Assembly (NCBI RefSeq): GCF_002161805.1
Contig: NZ_NFIP01000001.1
Span: forward strand, 1 to 64,000
DNA from: Collinsella sp. An307
Lineage (GTDB): Bacteria > Actinomycetota > Coriobacteriia > Coriobacteriales > Coriobacteriaceae
Direction of reading: 5' to 3'
DNA: 64,000 nt
In this document: positions 33,762-41,918 of the stretch, in pieces
Numbering within the stretch: position 1 is the first letter of the stretch
Layout: every line of letters begins with the position of its first letter
Notes under the pieces: model-generated
The model's database searches: none
What the model was told of the DNA's origin: nothing
The model's input: the letters and a program-made list of their open reading frames with translations, nothing else
Position numbers and translations under genes: made by a program

Positions 33762-34685
33762 ATGGACGAGATGAACGAGACGATGAACGAGACCGTGGAA
33801 GAGACGATCGAGGCTCCCGTGGAGGAGGTCGCTGACGACATCGCTGCCGAGGCTGTTGAGCCCGAGGAGACCGTCGTCGAGGCCGAGGACGCCACCGAGG
33901 ACGAGCCCGAGGTTAAGAACGTTCCCGAGGACCTGGACACCCAGCTCCTCGACAAGCTCAACCGCGCTGCGCGCCTTATGCGCAACCGTCGTAGCGCTCT
34001 CGAGCAGGAGGCCGAGGCCGACCGCGAGCGCAACGACAACCTGATGCGTGCCCTCAAGCTCCTGGAGCTCAAGCCCCGCATGGAGCAGAAGGAGATGGCC
34101 GACCTCATGGGCATGCGCCTGCGCGAGCTCAACGGCATCCTGGCCGAGGCCGAGAAGCACGACATCGTGGGCCGCATCGAGCCCGAGGACAACGACATGC
34201 GCGCCGTGGTGGTCTTTGCAAGCGAGGACGCCCAGGAGCTGGCTCAGGCTCAGGGCGAGAAGCGCAAGAAGTACATCCCCACGCTTTCCTCTGAGGACGC
34301 TCAGGCGCTGCTTGACCTCCTCGACAAGGTGATCGATCCGCTCGTGGGTATGGGTCTGGACGAGGACCGTGGCCCGCGCGGCGGCTTTGGCGACCGTGGT
34401 GGCCGTGGCGGCGACCGTGGTGGCCGCGGCGGCTTTGGCGACCGTGGTGGCCGTGGTGGCGACCGCGGTGGTCGCGGTGGCTTTGGCGGCGGCCGCGGTG
34501 GTGACCGTGGCGGTCGTGGCGGCTTTGGTGATCGTGGCGGTCGAGGTGGTTTTGGTGGCCGTGGCAACGACCGCGGCTTCGGTGGCCGTGGTAACGACCG
34601 TGGCGGCCGTGGTGGCTTCGGCGGCCGTGGCAACGATCGCGGTGGCCGTGGCGGCTTTGGCGATCGCGGCGGCTTCCGCGGCTAA
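33762..34685 (+). CDS. Winged-helix protein with RGG/FGDRGG repeat tail
   Basis: A 307-residue protein in three parts. Residues 1-60 are strongly acidic (runs of Glu/Val/Asp) and likely disordered. Residues about 65-165 form a MarR-like winged-helix unit (LKLLELKPRMEQKEMADLMGMRLRELNGILAEAEKHDIVGRI, then a wing EDNDMRAVVVFAS). Residues about 205-307 are an arginine-glycine domain built from GGFGDRGGRGG, GGRGGDRGG and FGGRGNDRG repeats. RGG tails bind RNA and drive condensates in eukaryotes and appear in some bacterial RNA helicases and cold-shock factors. The combination with a wHTH and an acidic head is unusual. AGAAGG precedes the ATG. The gene is expressed alone, with a terminator after it. 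Confidence 0.8.
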   Translation: MDEMNETMNETVEETIEAPVEEVADDIAAEAVEPEETVVEAEDATEDEPEVKNVPEDLDTQLLDKLNRAARLMRNRRSALEQEAEADRERNDNLMRALKLLELKPRMEQKEMADLMGMRLRELNGILAEAEKHDIVGRIEPEDNDMRAVVVFASEDAQELAQAQGEKRKKYIPTLSSEDAQALLDLLDKVIDPLVGMGLDEDRGPRGGFGDRGGRGGDRGGRGGFGDRGGRGGDRGGRGGFGGGRGGDRGGRGGFGDRGGRGGFGGRGNDRGFGGRGNDRGGRGGFGGRGNDRGGRGGFGDRGGFRG

Positions 34686-34738
34686 GGCATCCCTGCCTTC
34701 TCCGAGTGTCAACTGGCGCCTTGGAACATAGATGATAG

Positions 34739-34776
34739 ACGCGCCCTGGGCATCTGTCCGGGGCGCGTTTTGTTTT
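34739..34776 (+). terminator. Rho-independent terminator
   Basis: ACGCGCCC pairs with GGGCGCGT around a GGG/TCC-containing loop and runs into TTTGTTTT. Confidence 0.88.
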
Positions 34777-34848
34777 CCGGCGGACTGATACGCCGGCAGC
34801 GCCCCAAGCTGGGTATCATCGCTACATGGTCGCGGGGGGGAGGATGGT

Positions 34849-35376
34849 ATGAGGACGTTTATCGCGCTCGAGTTGCCCGAGGCGTTTGAGGACGAGGTGG
34901 CCGACCTCGCGCGCCAACTGTCGGGCATGGTACAGGGCCGTTTCATGAAGCGGGAGACCTACCATCTGACACTTGCGTTTCTGGGCGAGATTGGCGAGGC
35001 GGAGTCTCGCGAGGTTATTGCAGTGCTTGACGAGGTGGCGGGCGTCTGCGGTACCGTTGCCCTGCGACCCACAGGTCTAGGAACGTTTGGCAAGCCACGC
35101 GATTGCACGCTCTGGCTCGGTCTCGCACAAACAGACGCGCTCATGGCTCTTGCAGGCGAGCTACTCACCCGGTTGGATGGGCGGGGCATCGCATACGATC
35201 GCAAGGCCTTCCGCCCACATATCACCCTTGCTCGTCGCGCCGTTCTTCCCAAGGCGCCGCTCGAGGACCTGGTGTTTCCCGCAGCAGACACCGCGTGCCG
35301 GCTAACGTTCTTCAAAAGCACGCTCTCGCAGGAGGGCGCCTCTTACAAACCGTTGTATTCGGTTGAGCTCGGGTAG
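34849..35376 (+). CDS. thpR: RNA 2',3'-cyclic phosphodiesterase / 2'-5' RNA ligase family
   Basis: A 175-residue 2H phosphoesterase. Both catalytic H-x-T/S-x motifs are present: YHLTLAFLG (near residue 42) and PHITLARRA (near residue 124). The N-terminus RTFIALELPE and the block LRPTGLGTFGKPRDCTLWLGL are standard for the family. Substrates are RNA ends with 2',3'-cyclic phosphates. GGGAGGATGGT precedes the ATG. It is the last core gene before the lower-GC R-M island. Confidence 0.92.
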   Translation: MRTFIALELPEAFEDEVADLARQLSGMVQGRFMKRETYHLTLAFLGEIGEAESREVIAVLDEVAGVCGTVALRPTGLGTFGKPRDCTLWLGLAQTDALMALAGELLTRLDGRGIAYDRKAFRPHITLARRAVLPKAPLEDLVFPAADTACRLTFFKSTLSQEGASYKPLYSVELG

Positions 35377-35407
35377 GGTCGCGTCCCATTAGGGTTTGAT
35401 AGAAGAA

Positions 35408-35471
35408 GATCCACGTAGAACATACGATCGATCGATACAATAATCGCGATCGAACTCATGTTCTTACGTGG
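35408..35471. promoter_or_regulatory. GATC-rich palindromic promoter region of the R-M gene
   Basis: CCACGTAGAACAT (35411-35423) is mirrored by ATGTTCTTACGTGG (35458-35471), differing by one inserted base. Four GATC sites occur at 35408, 35426, 35430 and 35448. The core ATACGATCGATCG/CGCGATCGAA is also near-symmetric. TACAAT (35435-35440) could be a -10. CGAACTCATGTTCT (35451-35464) has the GAAC-N4-GTTC form of a LexA site. Confidence 0.6.
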
Positions 35472-35479
35472 TGGTTGCG

Positions 35480-38146
35480 ATGGCCGTTTCTCAAATCGCA
35501 TACGATGAGACCTCAGCGGAATCCATTGCTGCATATGCAAAGCAGCTGGAGGGAAAGACGCTTCGCACTGTTTGCGAGATTGATAGCCTTGCCGATTCCC
35601 ATGTGAGGAAAGGTGCGTTCGGCAACGCCGTCGAGGAGCTGTTCTTCCACTACGATATCAACTCCAAGTCAGCGCCAGATTTTGAAGAAGCGGGCACTGA
35701 GCTCAAGACCACGCCGATAAAGAAGAGGAAGGGTGGTGGCTATTCCGCTAAGGAACGTCTTGTCATCAGCATGATTAACTACATGAAGGTTGTTGATGAG
35801 ACGTGGGAGACAAGTTCGCTCCAAAAGAAGCTGCATAAGATTCTTCTTATTGCCTATCTGTACGATAAAGAGCTCAATCCGGTGGACTACCTCATCAAGC
35901 TGGTCGAGCTGTGGGGAATTCCACCCGAGGACGTTCCGACCTTCAAGAAGGATTGGGATATTGTCGTTAGCAAGATTCGTGCTGGTCACGCGCATGAGCT
36001 CTCAGGGTCGGACACGCTGTATCTGGAAGCGGCAACAAAAGCGTCTTCGGCTAAGGATCGAAGGAAACAGCCATTTTCCTCTGAGCTGGCAAAGCCGAGG
36101 GCTTGGGCGATTAAGCCGTCGTATATGACGGCGACCCTGAATCACATGCTTGACGCTCAGCGTATCGAGCGTCATCGTGGTGAGGACAATCTCGACCTCC
36201 TCAACCTCGTGAAAAAGCGCTTTGAGCCTTATATCGGGCTGACGGAGCTCGAGCTCGCCGACGTCTGTGGCTATGATTTCCGCGGCAAGCGGAAACCCAA
36301 GAATCTCTGCGCGCTCATCACCCGCTCGATTCTTGGTGTTCAAGAGGGTTCAAAGATTGCAGAGTTTGAAAAGGCGGGAATCAAGCCTAAAACGCTGCGG
36401 CTCAAATGCGACGGAGTGCCCAAGGAATCGCTTTCCTTTCCTGCATTCGACTATCGCATCTTGGCAGACACGCCCTTTGCCGAGAGCGATTTCTACGAAC
36501 AACTGCACCAGAAATACCTCTTCGTAATATTCCGAGAACGAAAAAGCGAACGAGGCGTGTATCGCTTGGCAGAGGTGCTTTTCTGGCAGATGCCAGATCG
36601 TGATCTTCTGGAGGCGCGCCGTTGTTACGAGGAGATGCAGCGTCGTGTGCGCAGCGGCCATGCGGATCGATCGGTAAAGTCGACCGAGAACCGTTGTTGC
36701 CATGTTCGTCCGCATGGAAGAAATAAACAGGACGTTCTACCAACGCCCTATGGATCCTTCGAAACGAAAAAGTGTTTTTGGATCAATGCGCGCTATATCG
36801 GCGAGGAGATCGATAGAGTAAAGCGGGAACTTTTTGCCTCGACGTCGCAAGCGCTCGAGGAAAGAATCGAACGGAGAAACGTGTCGGGACATATTATTCG
36901 CGTAGCAGAACTGTTTGCCGGTGTGGGCGGGTTTCGCCTTGGCCTCGAGGGCTATGAGAACAAGGAGCATCCGGAATTCGCCATGCCTTCCGCAGGTCCT
37001 TTTGTGACGGTCTGGGCTAACCAATGGGAGCCGCCGGGATCGCCGGTGAAGCAGTTTGCTGCCCGGTGCTATGAGGCAAGGTTTGGCTACGGGTCGGTGG
37101 TGAACGAGGACGTTCATCTCGTGCTCGACGAATACGAAGCGGGCAAGATCGATATCCCCGATGTCGATATGGTTGTCGGCGGTTTCCCCTGCCAGGACTA
37201 TTCGGTGGCAAAACCGCTTTCCCAGTCGAATGGTATCGAGGGCAAGAAAGGCGTTCTCTGGTGGGATATCTACCGGTTCCTTCAGCTTAAGAATCGGCCA
37301 CGTTTCGTTCTGCTTGAGAACGTTGACCGTCTGCTGAAGAGCCCCGTTGGCCAGCGTGGCCGCGATTTCGCAATCATTCTATCCTGCTTTGCATCTCTCG
37401 GCTACGCGGTCGAGTGGCGAGTTATCAACGGTGCGGATTACGGCTTCCCGCAGAAGCGGCGCCGTGTATACATTTTTGCCGAGAGAACGGATGAGGGCTG
37501 GAACCTTGAGGAGCGCCTGTCTGACGGTGTGATGGCTGACGCATTCCCTGCGGAAGTGGTCGGTGGTGTGAATCGTCTCACGCTCCTTTCTGACCCGTAT
37601 GAGAATTCGGAGCGCTTTGGCGCGGGGGCGAAGAAGTCACCGTTCTTGCGCGCCGGCGTAATGCAGAGCGGGGTGGTGGCGACCGCTGAAATCTCGCCGC
37701 GCTACGATGGCGACATGAAGGTGCTCGGGGACGTGCTTGTTTCTGACCAAGAGGTTCCAGACGACTTCTATGTTGAAGACGAAAAGCTAGACAAGTGGCG
37801 CTATTTCAAGGGTGGAAAGAGCGAGCCGCGCACCAACAAGAAGACCGGCTATACCTATACCTATTCGGAAGGTGCCATGGCGTTCCCGGATCCGGTGGAC
37901 GCGCCGGCACGTACCATCCTCACAAGTGAGGGGGGGGGGTCAGCTTCCCGGAGCAAACATATCGTACAAGCCGGCGATGGCAGGTATCGGCGCCTGGTCC
38001 CCGACGAGCTCGATCAGCTGCAGGGTTTCCCGAAGGGCTGGACGGACACCGGCATGTCGGATGTTCGCCGTGCGTTCTGCATGGGTAACGCGCTGATTGT
38101 CGGTATCCCGCATCGCATCGGTGAGGCGATAGCGAAACGGCTGTAG
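35480..38146 (+). CDS. Single-chain restriction-modification enzyme: Sau3AI-like endonuclease fused to DNA cytosine-C5 methyltransferase
   Basis: An 888-residue fusion. Residues 1 to about 465 match the whole length of Sau3AI. The MutH-like N-domain has catalytic D67, E74 and K76 in SAPDFEEAGTELKTT, and the second half contains CHVRPHGRNKQD and FWINARYIGEEID. Residues about 470-888 are a complete C5 methyltransferase: motif I VAELFAGVGGFRLGL, motif IV VGGFPCQDYSVAKP with the catalytic Cys, motif VI LLENVDRLL, motif VIII FPQKRRRVYIF, motif IX ARTILTSEGGG and motif X GNALIVGIPHRIGEAI. Sau3AI cuts before GATC and its partner methylates C in GATC; the same specificity is inferred. Base composition is near 50% GC, well below neighbours. 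The start ATG at 35480 is used because the earlier GTG codons overlap the promoter palindrome. A G10 tract lies in motif IX. Confidence 0.93.
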   Translation: MAVSQIAYDETSAESIAAYAKQLEGKTLRTVCEIDSLADSHVRKGAFGNAVEELFFHYDINSKSAPDFEEAGTELKTTPIKKRKGGGYSAKERLVISMINYMKVVDETWETSSLQKKLHKILLIAYLYDKELNPVDYLIKLVELWGIPPEDVPTFKKDWDIVVSKIRAGHAHELSGSDTLYLEAATKASSAKDRRKQPFSSELAKPRAWAIKPSYMTATLNHMLDAQRIERHRGEDNLDLLNLVKKRFEPYIGLTELELADVCGYDFRGKRKPKNLCALITRSILGVQEGSKIAEFEKAGIKPKTLRLKCDGVPKESLSFPAFDYRILADTPFAESDFYEQLHQKYLFVIFRERKSERGVYRLAEVLFWQMPDRDLLEARRCYEEMQRRVRSGHADRSVKSTENRCCHVRPHGRNKQDVLPTPYGSFETKKCFWINARYIGEEIDRVKRELFASTSQALEERIERRNVSGHIIRVAELFAGVGGFRLGLEGYENKEHPEFAMPSAGPFVTVWANQWEPPGSPVKQFAARCYEARFGYGSVVNEDVHLVLDEYEAGKIDIPDVDMVVGGFPCQDYSVAKPLSQSNGIEGKKGVLWWDIYRFLQLKNRPRFVLLENVDRLLKSPVGQRGRDFAIILSCFASLGYAVEWRVINGADYGFPQKRRRVYIFAERTDEGWNLEERLSDGVMADAFPAEVVGGVNRLTLLSDPYENSERFGAGAKKSPFLRAGVMQSGVVATAEISPRYDGDMKVLGDVLVSDQEVPDDFYVEDEKLDKWRYFKGGKSEPRTNKKTGYTYTYSEGAMAFPDPVDAPARTILTSEGGGSASRSKHIVQAGDGRYRRLVPDELDQLQGFPKGWTDTGMSDVRRAFCMGNALIVGIPHRIGEAIAKRL
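37930..37939 (+). repeat. G10 homopolymer inside the methyltransferase part
   Basis: Ten consecutive G residues encode the end of Glu and three Gly codons in SEGGGSASR (motif IX). The tract is in frame here. Tracts of this length commonly slip during replication. Confidence 0.85.
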
Positions 38147-38167
38147 TGCGCTATAGGCTCGGGAGAG

Positions 38168-39235
38168 CTAATTGCGTTCCAGAGCGCGTTTTGCTTGAAC
38201 TGCCGTCCGCTCGCGATATTCTGCGAAATGAGCAGCGAGCCTTTGTTGAGACGGCCTGTGCCTCGTTGCGCGCGGATAGAGTATCGTCCGACCTTCAAGG
38301 TCACCGTATTCGCTTTTCATGAGGTTTGATGAGACGTGTACGGTGAGGTTATTGGGATCGATTGATATTAAATGGCGATCGAAGAGCTGGCGGATATCCG
38401 CTCGTAAGCATAGGCCGTTAGAGGGTCGGTTGCTTGCCATCCCAAGGTAAGACACGATACGGGTGACCTGGAGCGCGTTGCTTTCACTGCAGCCCGTGAC
38501 CGCGCAGCGATTCTGATAGGTGGCGAGAACCTCTCTACGATACTGATGTTGACGTGCAGCCTGGATGAGAGGAATGAGGCCCTCTTGCTCCTCGCTGAGT
38601 CGTCCTGTTTTAAGGGCTCGCTCTATCTCTTCGGCGTTATTTTTGTTTATTCCACCGTCAAATTCGATCATGACGCGTTCGATTTCTGGCGTTGCGACAG
38701 ATTCCGTGATGATGGGCGAGAGAGATGCCAGCGGCGTTTCAAGGCACACTGGGCCATGGAGCAGAAAAGACCGTGCGATCGTATCGTAGTGTTCGACAAA
38801 GGCCAGGCCGAGGCAAAGGTAGTCAGAGCTTGTCTTTTTTAGAAAGACTCCAACTGGAAGGCCGTCGCGTAGGCATTTGTGGAGGGCCTCGTTATATTGG
38901 GTGCTGGTAGACGTGCTGCCTTCGTTTTTTCGTTGCTCGCTATACGACATAACCCAAGTGCCGTCATCAAGCTCATGGATGCGATCTTGTGAGTAAAAGG
39001 AGTTGGCAGTAGAGGTGACCGAGAGTGCGTATTCCGCATTGCTTGGCTTATGGATTCCACGCTGAGCAGCGAGTTTAATACTGATATCTTTCGGGGCACT
39101 GCTTCCGTAGGGTCGAGGACCCCTCTCTCCCGCATGCTTATAAAACCATGCGTATGCATCGAGGAAAGCGTGTGGAGCAATACTCGTTGCTCTTTCAAGG
39201 GTTAGCGTTGCACCTTGATAGACCTGGATAGCCAT
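38168..39235 (-). CDS. HNH endonuclease with N-terminal SRA/PUA-like domain
   Basis: A 355-residue nuclease. The C-terminal HNH (HNH_2-like) domain includes YQNRCAVTGCSESNALQVTRIVSYLGMASNRPSNGLCLRADIRQLFDRHLISID. The usual first His is replaced in the ALQVTRIV segment, while N and the final DRHL His are kept. Residues about 85-180 (YALSVTSTANSFYSQDRIHELDDGTWVMSYSEQ, then NEALHKCLRDGLPVGVFLK) have the order of elements of SRA-type domains that read modified bases. It converges on the R-M gene with 21 bases between stops. It may be a second nuclease of the same system or a modification-dependent enzyme. The start ATG at 39235 has GGGAG 5 bases upstream. Low GC. Confidence 0.75.
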   Translation of the reverse strand: MAIQVYQGATLTLERATSIAPHAFLDAYAWFYKHAGERGPRPYGSSAPKDISIKLAAQRGIHKPSNAEYALSVTSTANSFYSQDRIHELDDGTWVMSYSEQRKNEGSTSTSTQYNEALHKCLRDGLPVGVFLKKTSSDYLCLGLAFVEHYDTIARSFLLHGPVCLETPLASLSPIITESVATPEIERVMIEFDGGINKNNAEEIERALKTGRLSEEQEGLIPLIQAARQHQYRREVLATYQNRCAVTGCSESNALQVTRIVSYLGMASNRPSNGLCLRADIRQLFDRHLISIDPNNLTVHVSSNLMKSEYGDLEGRTILYPRATRHRPSQQRLAAHFAEYRERTAVQAKRALERN

Positions 39236-39420
39236 ATGCACTCCCATCGACTGTTCAATTAGATCACGTGGACTAGCTGTGATCAAGTTGTCGGTCGGTA
39301 AGTGGGATGACGCTTAGAAAGGCAAGCGTGGGACCAATTTCTTGTCCGCACGAGCTCGTACGCTTATTCCAGCAGAAAGGGGCACGCCAGCAAGCGCGCC
39401 CGCGAGGTTGGGAGGCAACC

Positions 39421-39759
39421 ATGTACGAACCGTCACGCGTGCTCGCATCGTTTTACGTGGCAGGGTTTCAGTTCGGCGAAGGTGCTCTTGTCTTGGGAGA
39501 TCTTACGGTTGGCGCGAGGCTGGAGATGGTCCTAGAGCCGGACAATCCGCACGATCCGTCTGCCATAGCGCTCCGTTTTGCCGGCAAGCGCATTGGCTAT
39601 ATCCCCGCCGAACATAACGAGCTCTTTGCGACCATGCTCTACTACGGTCATGCCGACGCTCTTGAATGCATCATCCAGCAGGTGTCTCCTGAGCGCAGCC
39701 CGTGGCATCAGGTGCGTGCTGCGGTCTATATCGCGGATGCGCGCTCTGTGCAGCAATAG
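39421..39759 (+). CDS. Stand-alone HIRAN-domain protein
   Basis: A 112-residue protein consisting of one HIRAN domain: SFYVAGFQFGEGALVLGDLTVGARLEMVLEPDNPHDPSAIALRFAGKRIGYIPAEHNELFATML. HIRAN domains recognise 3' ends or damaged DNA in helicases such as HLTF; short bacterial forms are free-standing. GGGAGG lies 6 bases before the ATG at 39421. It follows the R-M/HNH island and may belong to it, or be a DNA-repair accessory factor. Confidence 0.85.
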   Translation: MYEPSRVLASFYVAGFQFGEGALVLGDLTVGARLEMVLEPDNPHDPSAIALRFAGKRIGYIPAEHNELFATMLYYGHADALECIIQQVSPERSPWHQVRAAVYIADARSVQQ

Positions 39760-39763
39760 GCGC

Positions 39764-39798
39764 ATGAAAAGACCCCGCACCCTATAGAGTGCGAGGTC
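39764..39798 (-). terminator. Terminator of the yeiH-like gene
   Basis: On the minus strand GACC-T-CGCAC pairs with GTGCG-G-GGTC and continues into TCTTTTC (plus-strand GAAAAGA at 39765-39771). Confidence 0.75.
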
Positions 39799-39823
39799 AG
39801 TGTGGGTGGAACTGTCTCGTGCG

Positions 39824-40870
39824 TTACCAGATGTCAAGCATGTGCTGCATGCCTAGGCTGACGGCGGCAATGCCAACCCAGCAGCAGAGGCCCATGAGGA
39901 TGGGTTTGCCGCCCGTCCGCACGAGCTTCACCAGGTCGGTGTTGAGGCCGATGGCCGCCATCGCCATGACGATGAAGAACTTAGAGAGCTCCTTCACGGG
40001 TGCGGTGACCGTGCTCGGCAGGGCAAAGACAGTGGTGATGACGCTTGCGAGTACGAAGAAGATGATGAAGTAGGGGAAGATCTTCTTCAGGCTGAACGTG
40101 CCAGCGGACTCAGTGCCTCCCGCCGCTGCCGCCTTCTTGGCACGGCGTAGCTGCAGCACTGCCAGGGCGAGCGTAATGGGGATGATGGCGAGTGTGCGGG
40201 TTAGCTTGACGATGGTCGCGGTGTCGAGCGTGTTAGCGCCCGGATGCATGCCGTCCCAAGCGGACGCCGCCGCGGTTACCGAGGAGGTGTCGTTCACCGC
40301 GGTGCCGGCGAATAGGCCGAAGCCCTCGTTGGTGAGGCCGAGCATGCCGCCGAGTGCAGGGAAGATGAGGGCGGCGATGATGTTGAAGAGGAAGATGACC
40401 GAAATCGCCTGGGCGATCTCCTCGTCATCGGCATCGATGACAGGTGCGGTCGCAGCAATGGCCGATCCGCCGCAGATGGAGGAGCCCACGCCCACGAGCG
40501 TGGAGATCTTGGACGGGATTTTGAGTGTCCGGCACAAGATGAAGGCAATCACGAGGGAGGTGGTAATGGTCGAGATGATGATGGGGAGCGACGTGGCGCC
40601 AACCTGGGCGATCTGAGCAAGGTTGAGGCCAAAGCCGAGCAGGATGACGGCGTACTGGAGCACCTTTTTAGAGGTGTACTTGATACCCGTCTCGAGGGCG
40701 GCGGTGTCGCGGCTGCGCAGGAAGAGCGCGACGGCCATGCCGATGAGAATGGCAAAGACCGGGCCGCCGACTACCTCAAACTGCTTACCGAGCAGCCAGG
40801 CGGGGAGTGCTAGGGCTAGGCAGAGGGCGATGCCGCGGGCGTTGGTGCGTATGCTCTGGGCGAGTTGCAT
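39824..40870 (-). CDS. YeiH-family (UPF0324) putative sulfate exporter
   Basis: A 348-residue integral membrane protein with about ten hydrophobic segments. Family markers are [52 protein letters not shown] and [29 protein letters not shown]. The role in exporting sulfate or sulfonate-derived anions is proposed for the family and not proven. It is divergent from a LysR regulator, the same pairing as yeiE-yeiH in enterobacteria. AGGAGG lies upstream of the ATG at 40870. Confidence 0.9.
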   Translation of the reverse strand: MQLAQSIRTNARGIALCLALALPAWLLGKQFEVVGGPVFAILIGMAVALFLRSRDTAALETGIKYTSKKVLQYAVILLGFGLNLAQIAQVGATSLPIIISTITTSLVIAFILCRTLKIPSKISTLVGVGSSICGGSAIAATAPVIDADDEEIAQAISVIFLFNIIAALIFPALGGMLGLTNEGFGLFAGTAVNDTSSVTAAASAWDGMHPGANTLDTATIVKLTRTLAIIPITLALAVLQLRRAKKAAAAGGTESAGTFSLKKIFPYFIIFFVLASVITTVFALPSTVTAPVKELSKFFIVMAMAAIGLNTDLVKLVRTGGKPILMGLCCWVGIAAVSLGMQHMLDIW

Positions 40871-40911
40871 ATGACCTCCTCAAAATCGTTTTCTCCATGC
40901 TATGCCCTTTG

Positions 40912-40924
40912 TCTCATAATGAGA
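40912..40924. promoter_or_regulatory. Candidate LysR operator
   Basis: TCTCAT-A-ATGAGA, a perfect 13-bp palindrome in the spacer between the divergent YeiH and LysR genes. It lies 42 bases upstream of the YeiH start. Confidence 0.5.
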
Positions 40925-40975
40925 ATCTACCTAACAGTTATACTTGCATTAGAAATCGCTATAGGTTGGAGACCC

Positions 40976-41875
40976 GTGCTCGATTATCGCGTTCGCAGCT
41001 TTCTCGCCGTCTGCTCGCTCGGCAGCTATACCCGCGCCGCGGCAGAGCTTCATATCACTCAGCCCGCTATCACGCAGCATATTCGTGCCCTCGAGGCGCA
41101 CTATGGGTGTGCGCTCTTTGAGCGAAGCGGGCGCGCGATGCGGCTGACGCCGGCGGGCGAGCTGGCGCAGCGGCGGCTTACCGTTGCGGCGAACGACGAG
41201 GGGCGTTTGCGCCGCGAGCTTGCTGCCCGCGCCGATGAGGGGGAGCGCCGGACGCTCAGACTCGGCTGCACACGCACCATTGCAGACTACCTCGCGCCGC
41301 GCCTGCTCGCCCACATAACAAGGACCGGAGGCCAGGGGAGCGTTGCCATGCGGGTGGGCAACACCGCAGAGCTCACTGCCGCGCTCGATGCCGGGGCACT
41401 CGACCTCGCGCTGGTGGAAGGTTCCTTTGACAGAAGCAGATTTGATGCCGAGGTGCTCTCTCGCGAGTCCTACATCGCCGTCGCCCGCGCCGGCGTGCGC
41501 CCTGCAGCGCTTGATGAGTTGCTCGACCGCGAGCTCGTGGTGCGCGAGGAGGGCTCGGGCACGCGCGAGATTTTAGAGCGTTTGCTTGGCTCCCACGATG
41601 TTTCTTTGGGCGACTTTGCGGGTCTGATCGAGCTCGGTAGCATCCCCGTTATCAAGGCGGTCGTGGAGGAGGGCGACGCGGTGACGTTTATCTATCGCAT
41701 CGCGGTGGAGAACGAGCTCGCAAGTGGCGCGCTCGTTGACGTGACGCCTCCCGACCTCGCCTTGGAACACGACTTCACCGGTATTTGGGAACGCGGGAGC
41801 ATCTACGGGGATGAGCTGCGCGCCCTTGTGGTGCAGTGGCGGGAACATCTTTGTCCGCACGGTGCGGTAGGCTGA
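40976..41875 (+). CDS. LysR-family transcriptional regulator
   Basis: A 299-residue regulator starting at a GTG (VLDYRVRSFLAVCSLGSYTRAAAELHITQPAITQHIRALEAHYGCALFERSGRAMRLTPAGE is the winged-helix domain, residues 1-60). GGAG precedes the GTG by about 5 bases. The longer in-frame ATG at 40865 would overlap the divergent promoter. The periplasmic-binding-like effector domain occupies residues 90-290. Orientation and partner suggest control of the adjacent yeiH-like exporter. Confidence 0.9.
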   Translation: MLDYRVRSFLAVCSLGSYTRAAAELHITQPAITQHIRALEAHYGCALFERSGRAMRLTPAGELAQRRLTVAANDEGRLRRELAARADEGERRTLRLGCTRTIADYLAPRLLAHITRTGGQGSVAMRVGNTAELTAALDAGALDLALVEGSFDRSRFDAEVLSRESYIAVARAGVRPAALDELLDRELVVREEGSGTREILERLLGSHDVSLGDFAGLIELGSIPVIKAVVEEGDAVTFIYRIAVENELASGALVDVTPPDLALEHDFTGIWERGSIYGDELRALVVQWREHLCPHGAVG

Positions 41876-41918
41876 TGATGGGTACAAAGCACGCAAATGC
41901 ATGCGGTTAGGAGCGACG

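Noticed and set aside
33762-34685. Tandem DNA repeats in the RGG region as a CRISPR or microsatellite
   Set aside because: The repeats follow protein codons with varied third positions, lack constant spacers, and are explained by the Gly/Arg peptide repeat.
35468-35480. GTG start at 35468 for the R-M gene
   Set aside because: It overlaps the right arm of the promoter palindrome and gives no family-like residues. The ATG at 35480 is equally spaced from the sequence conserved with Sau3AI.
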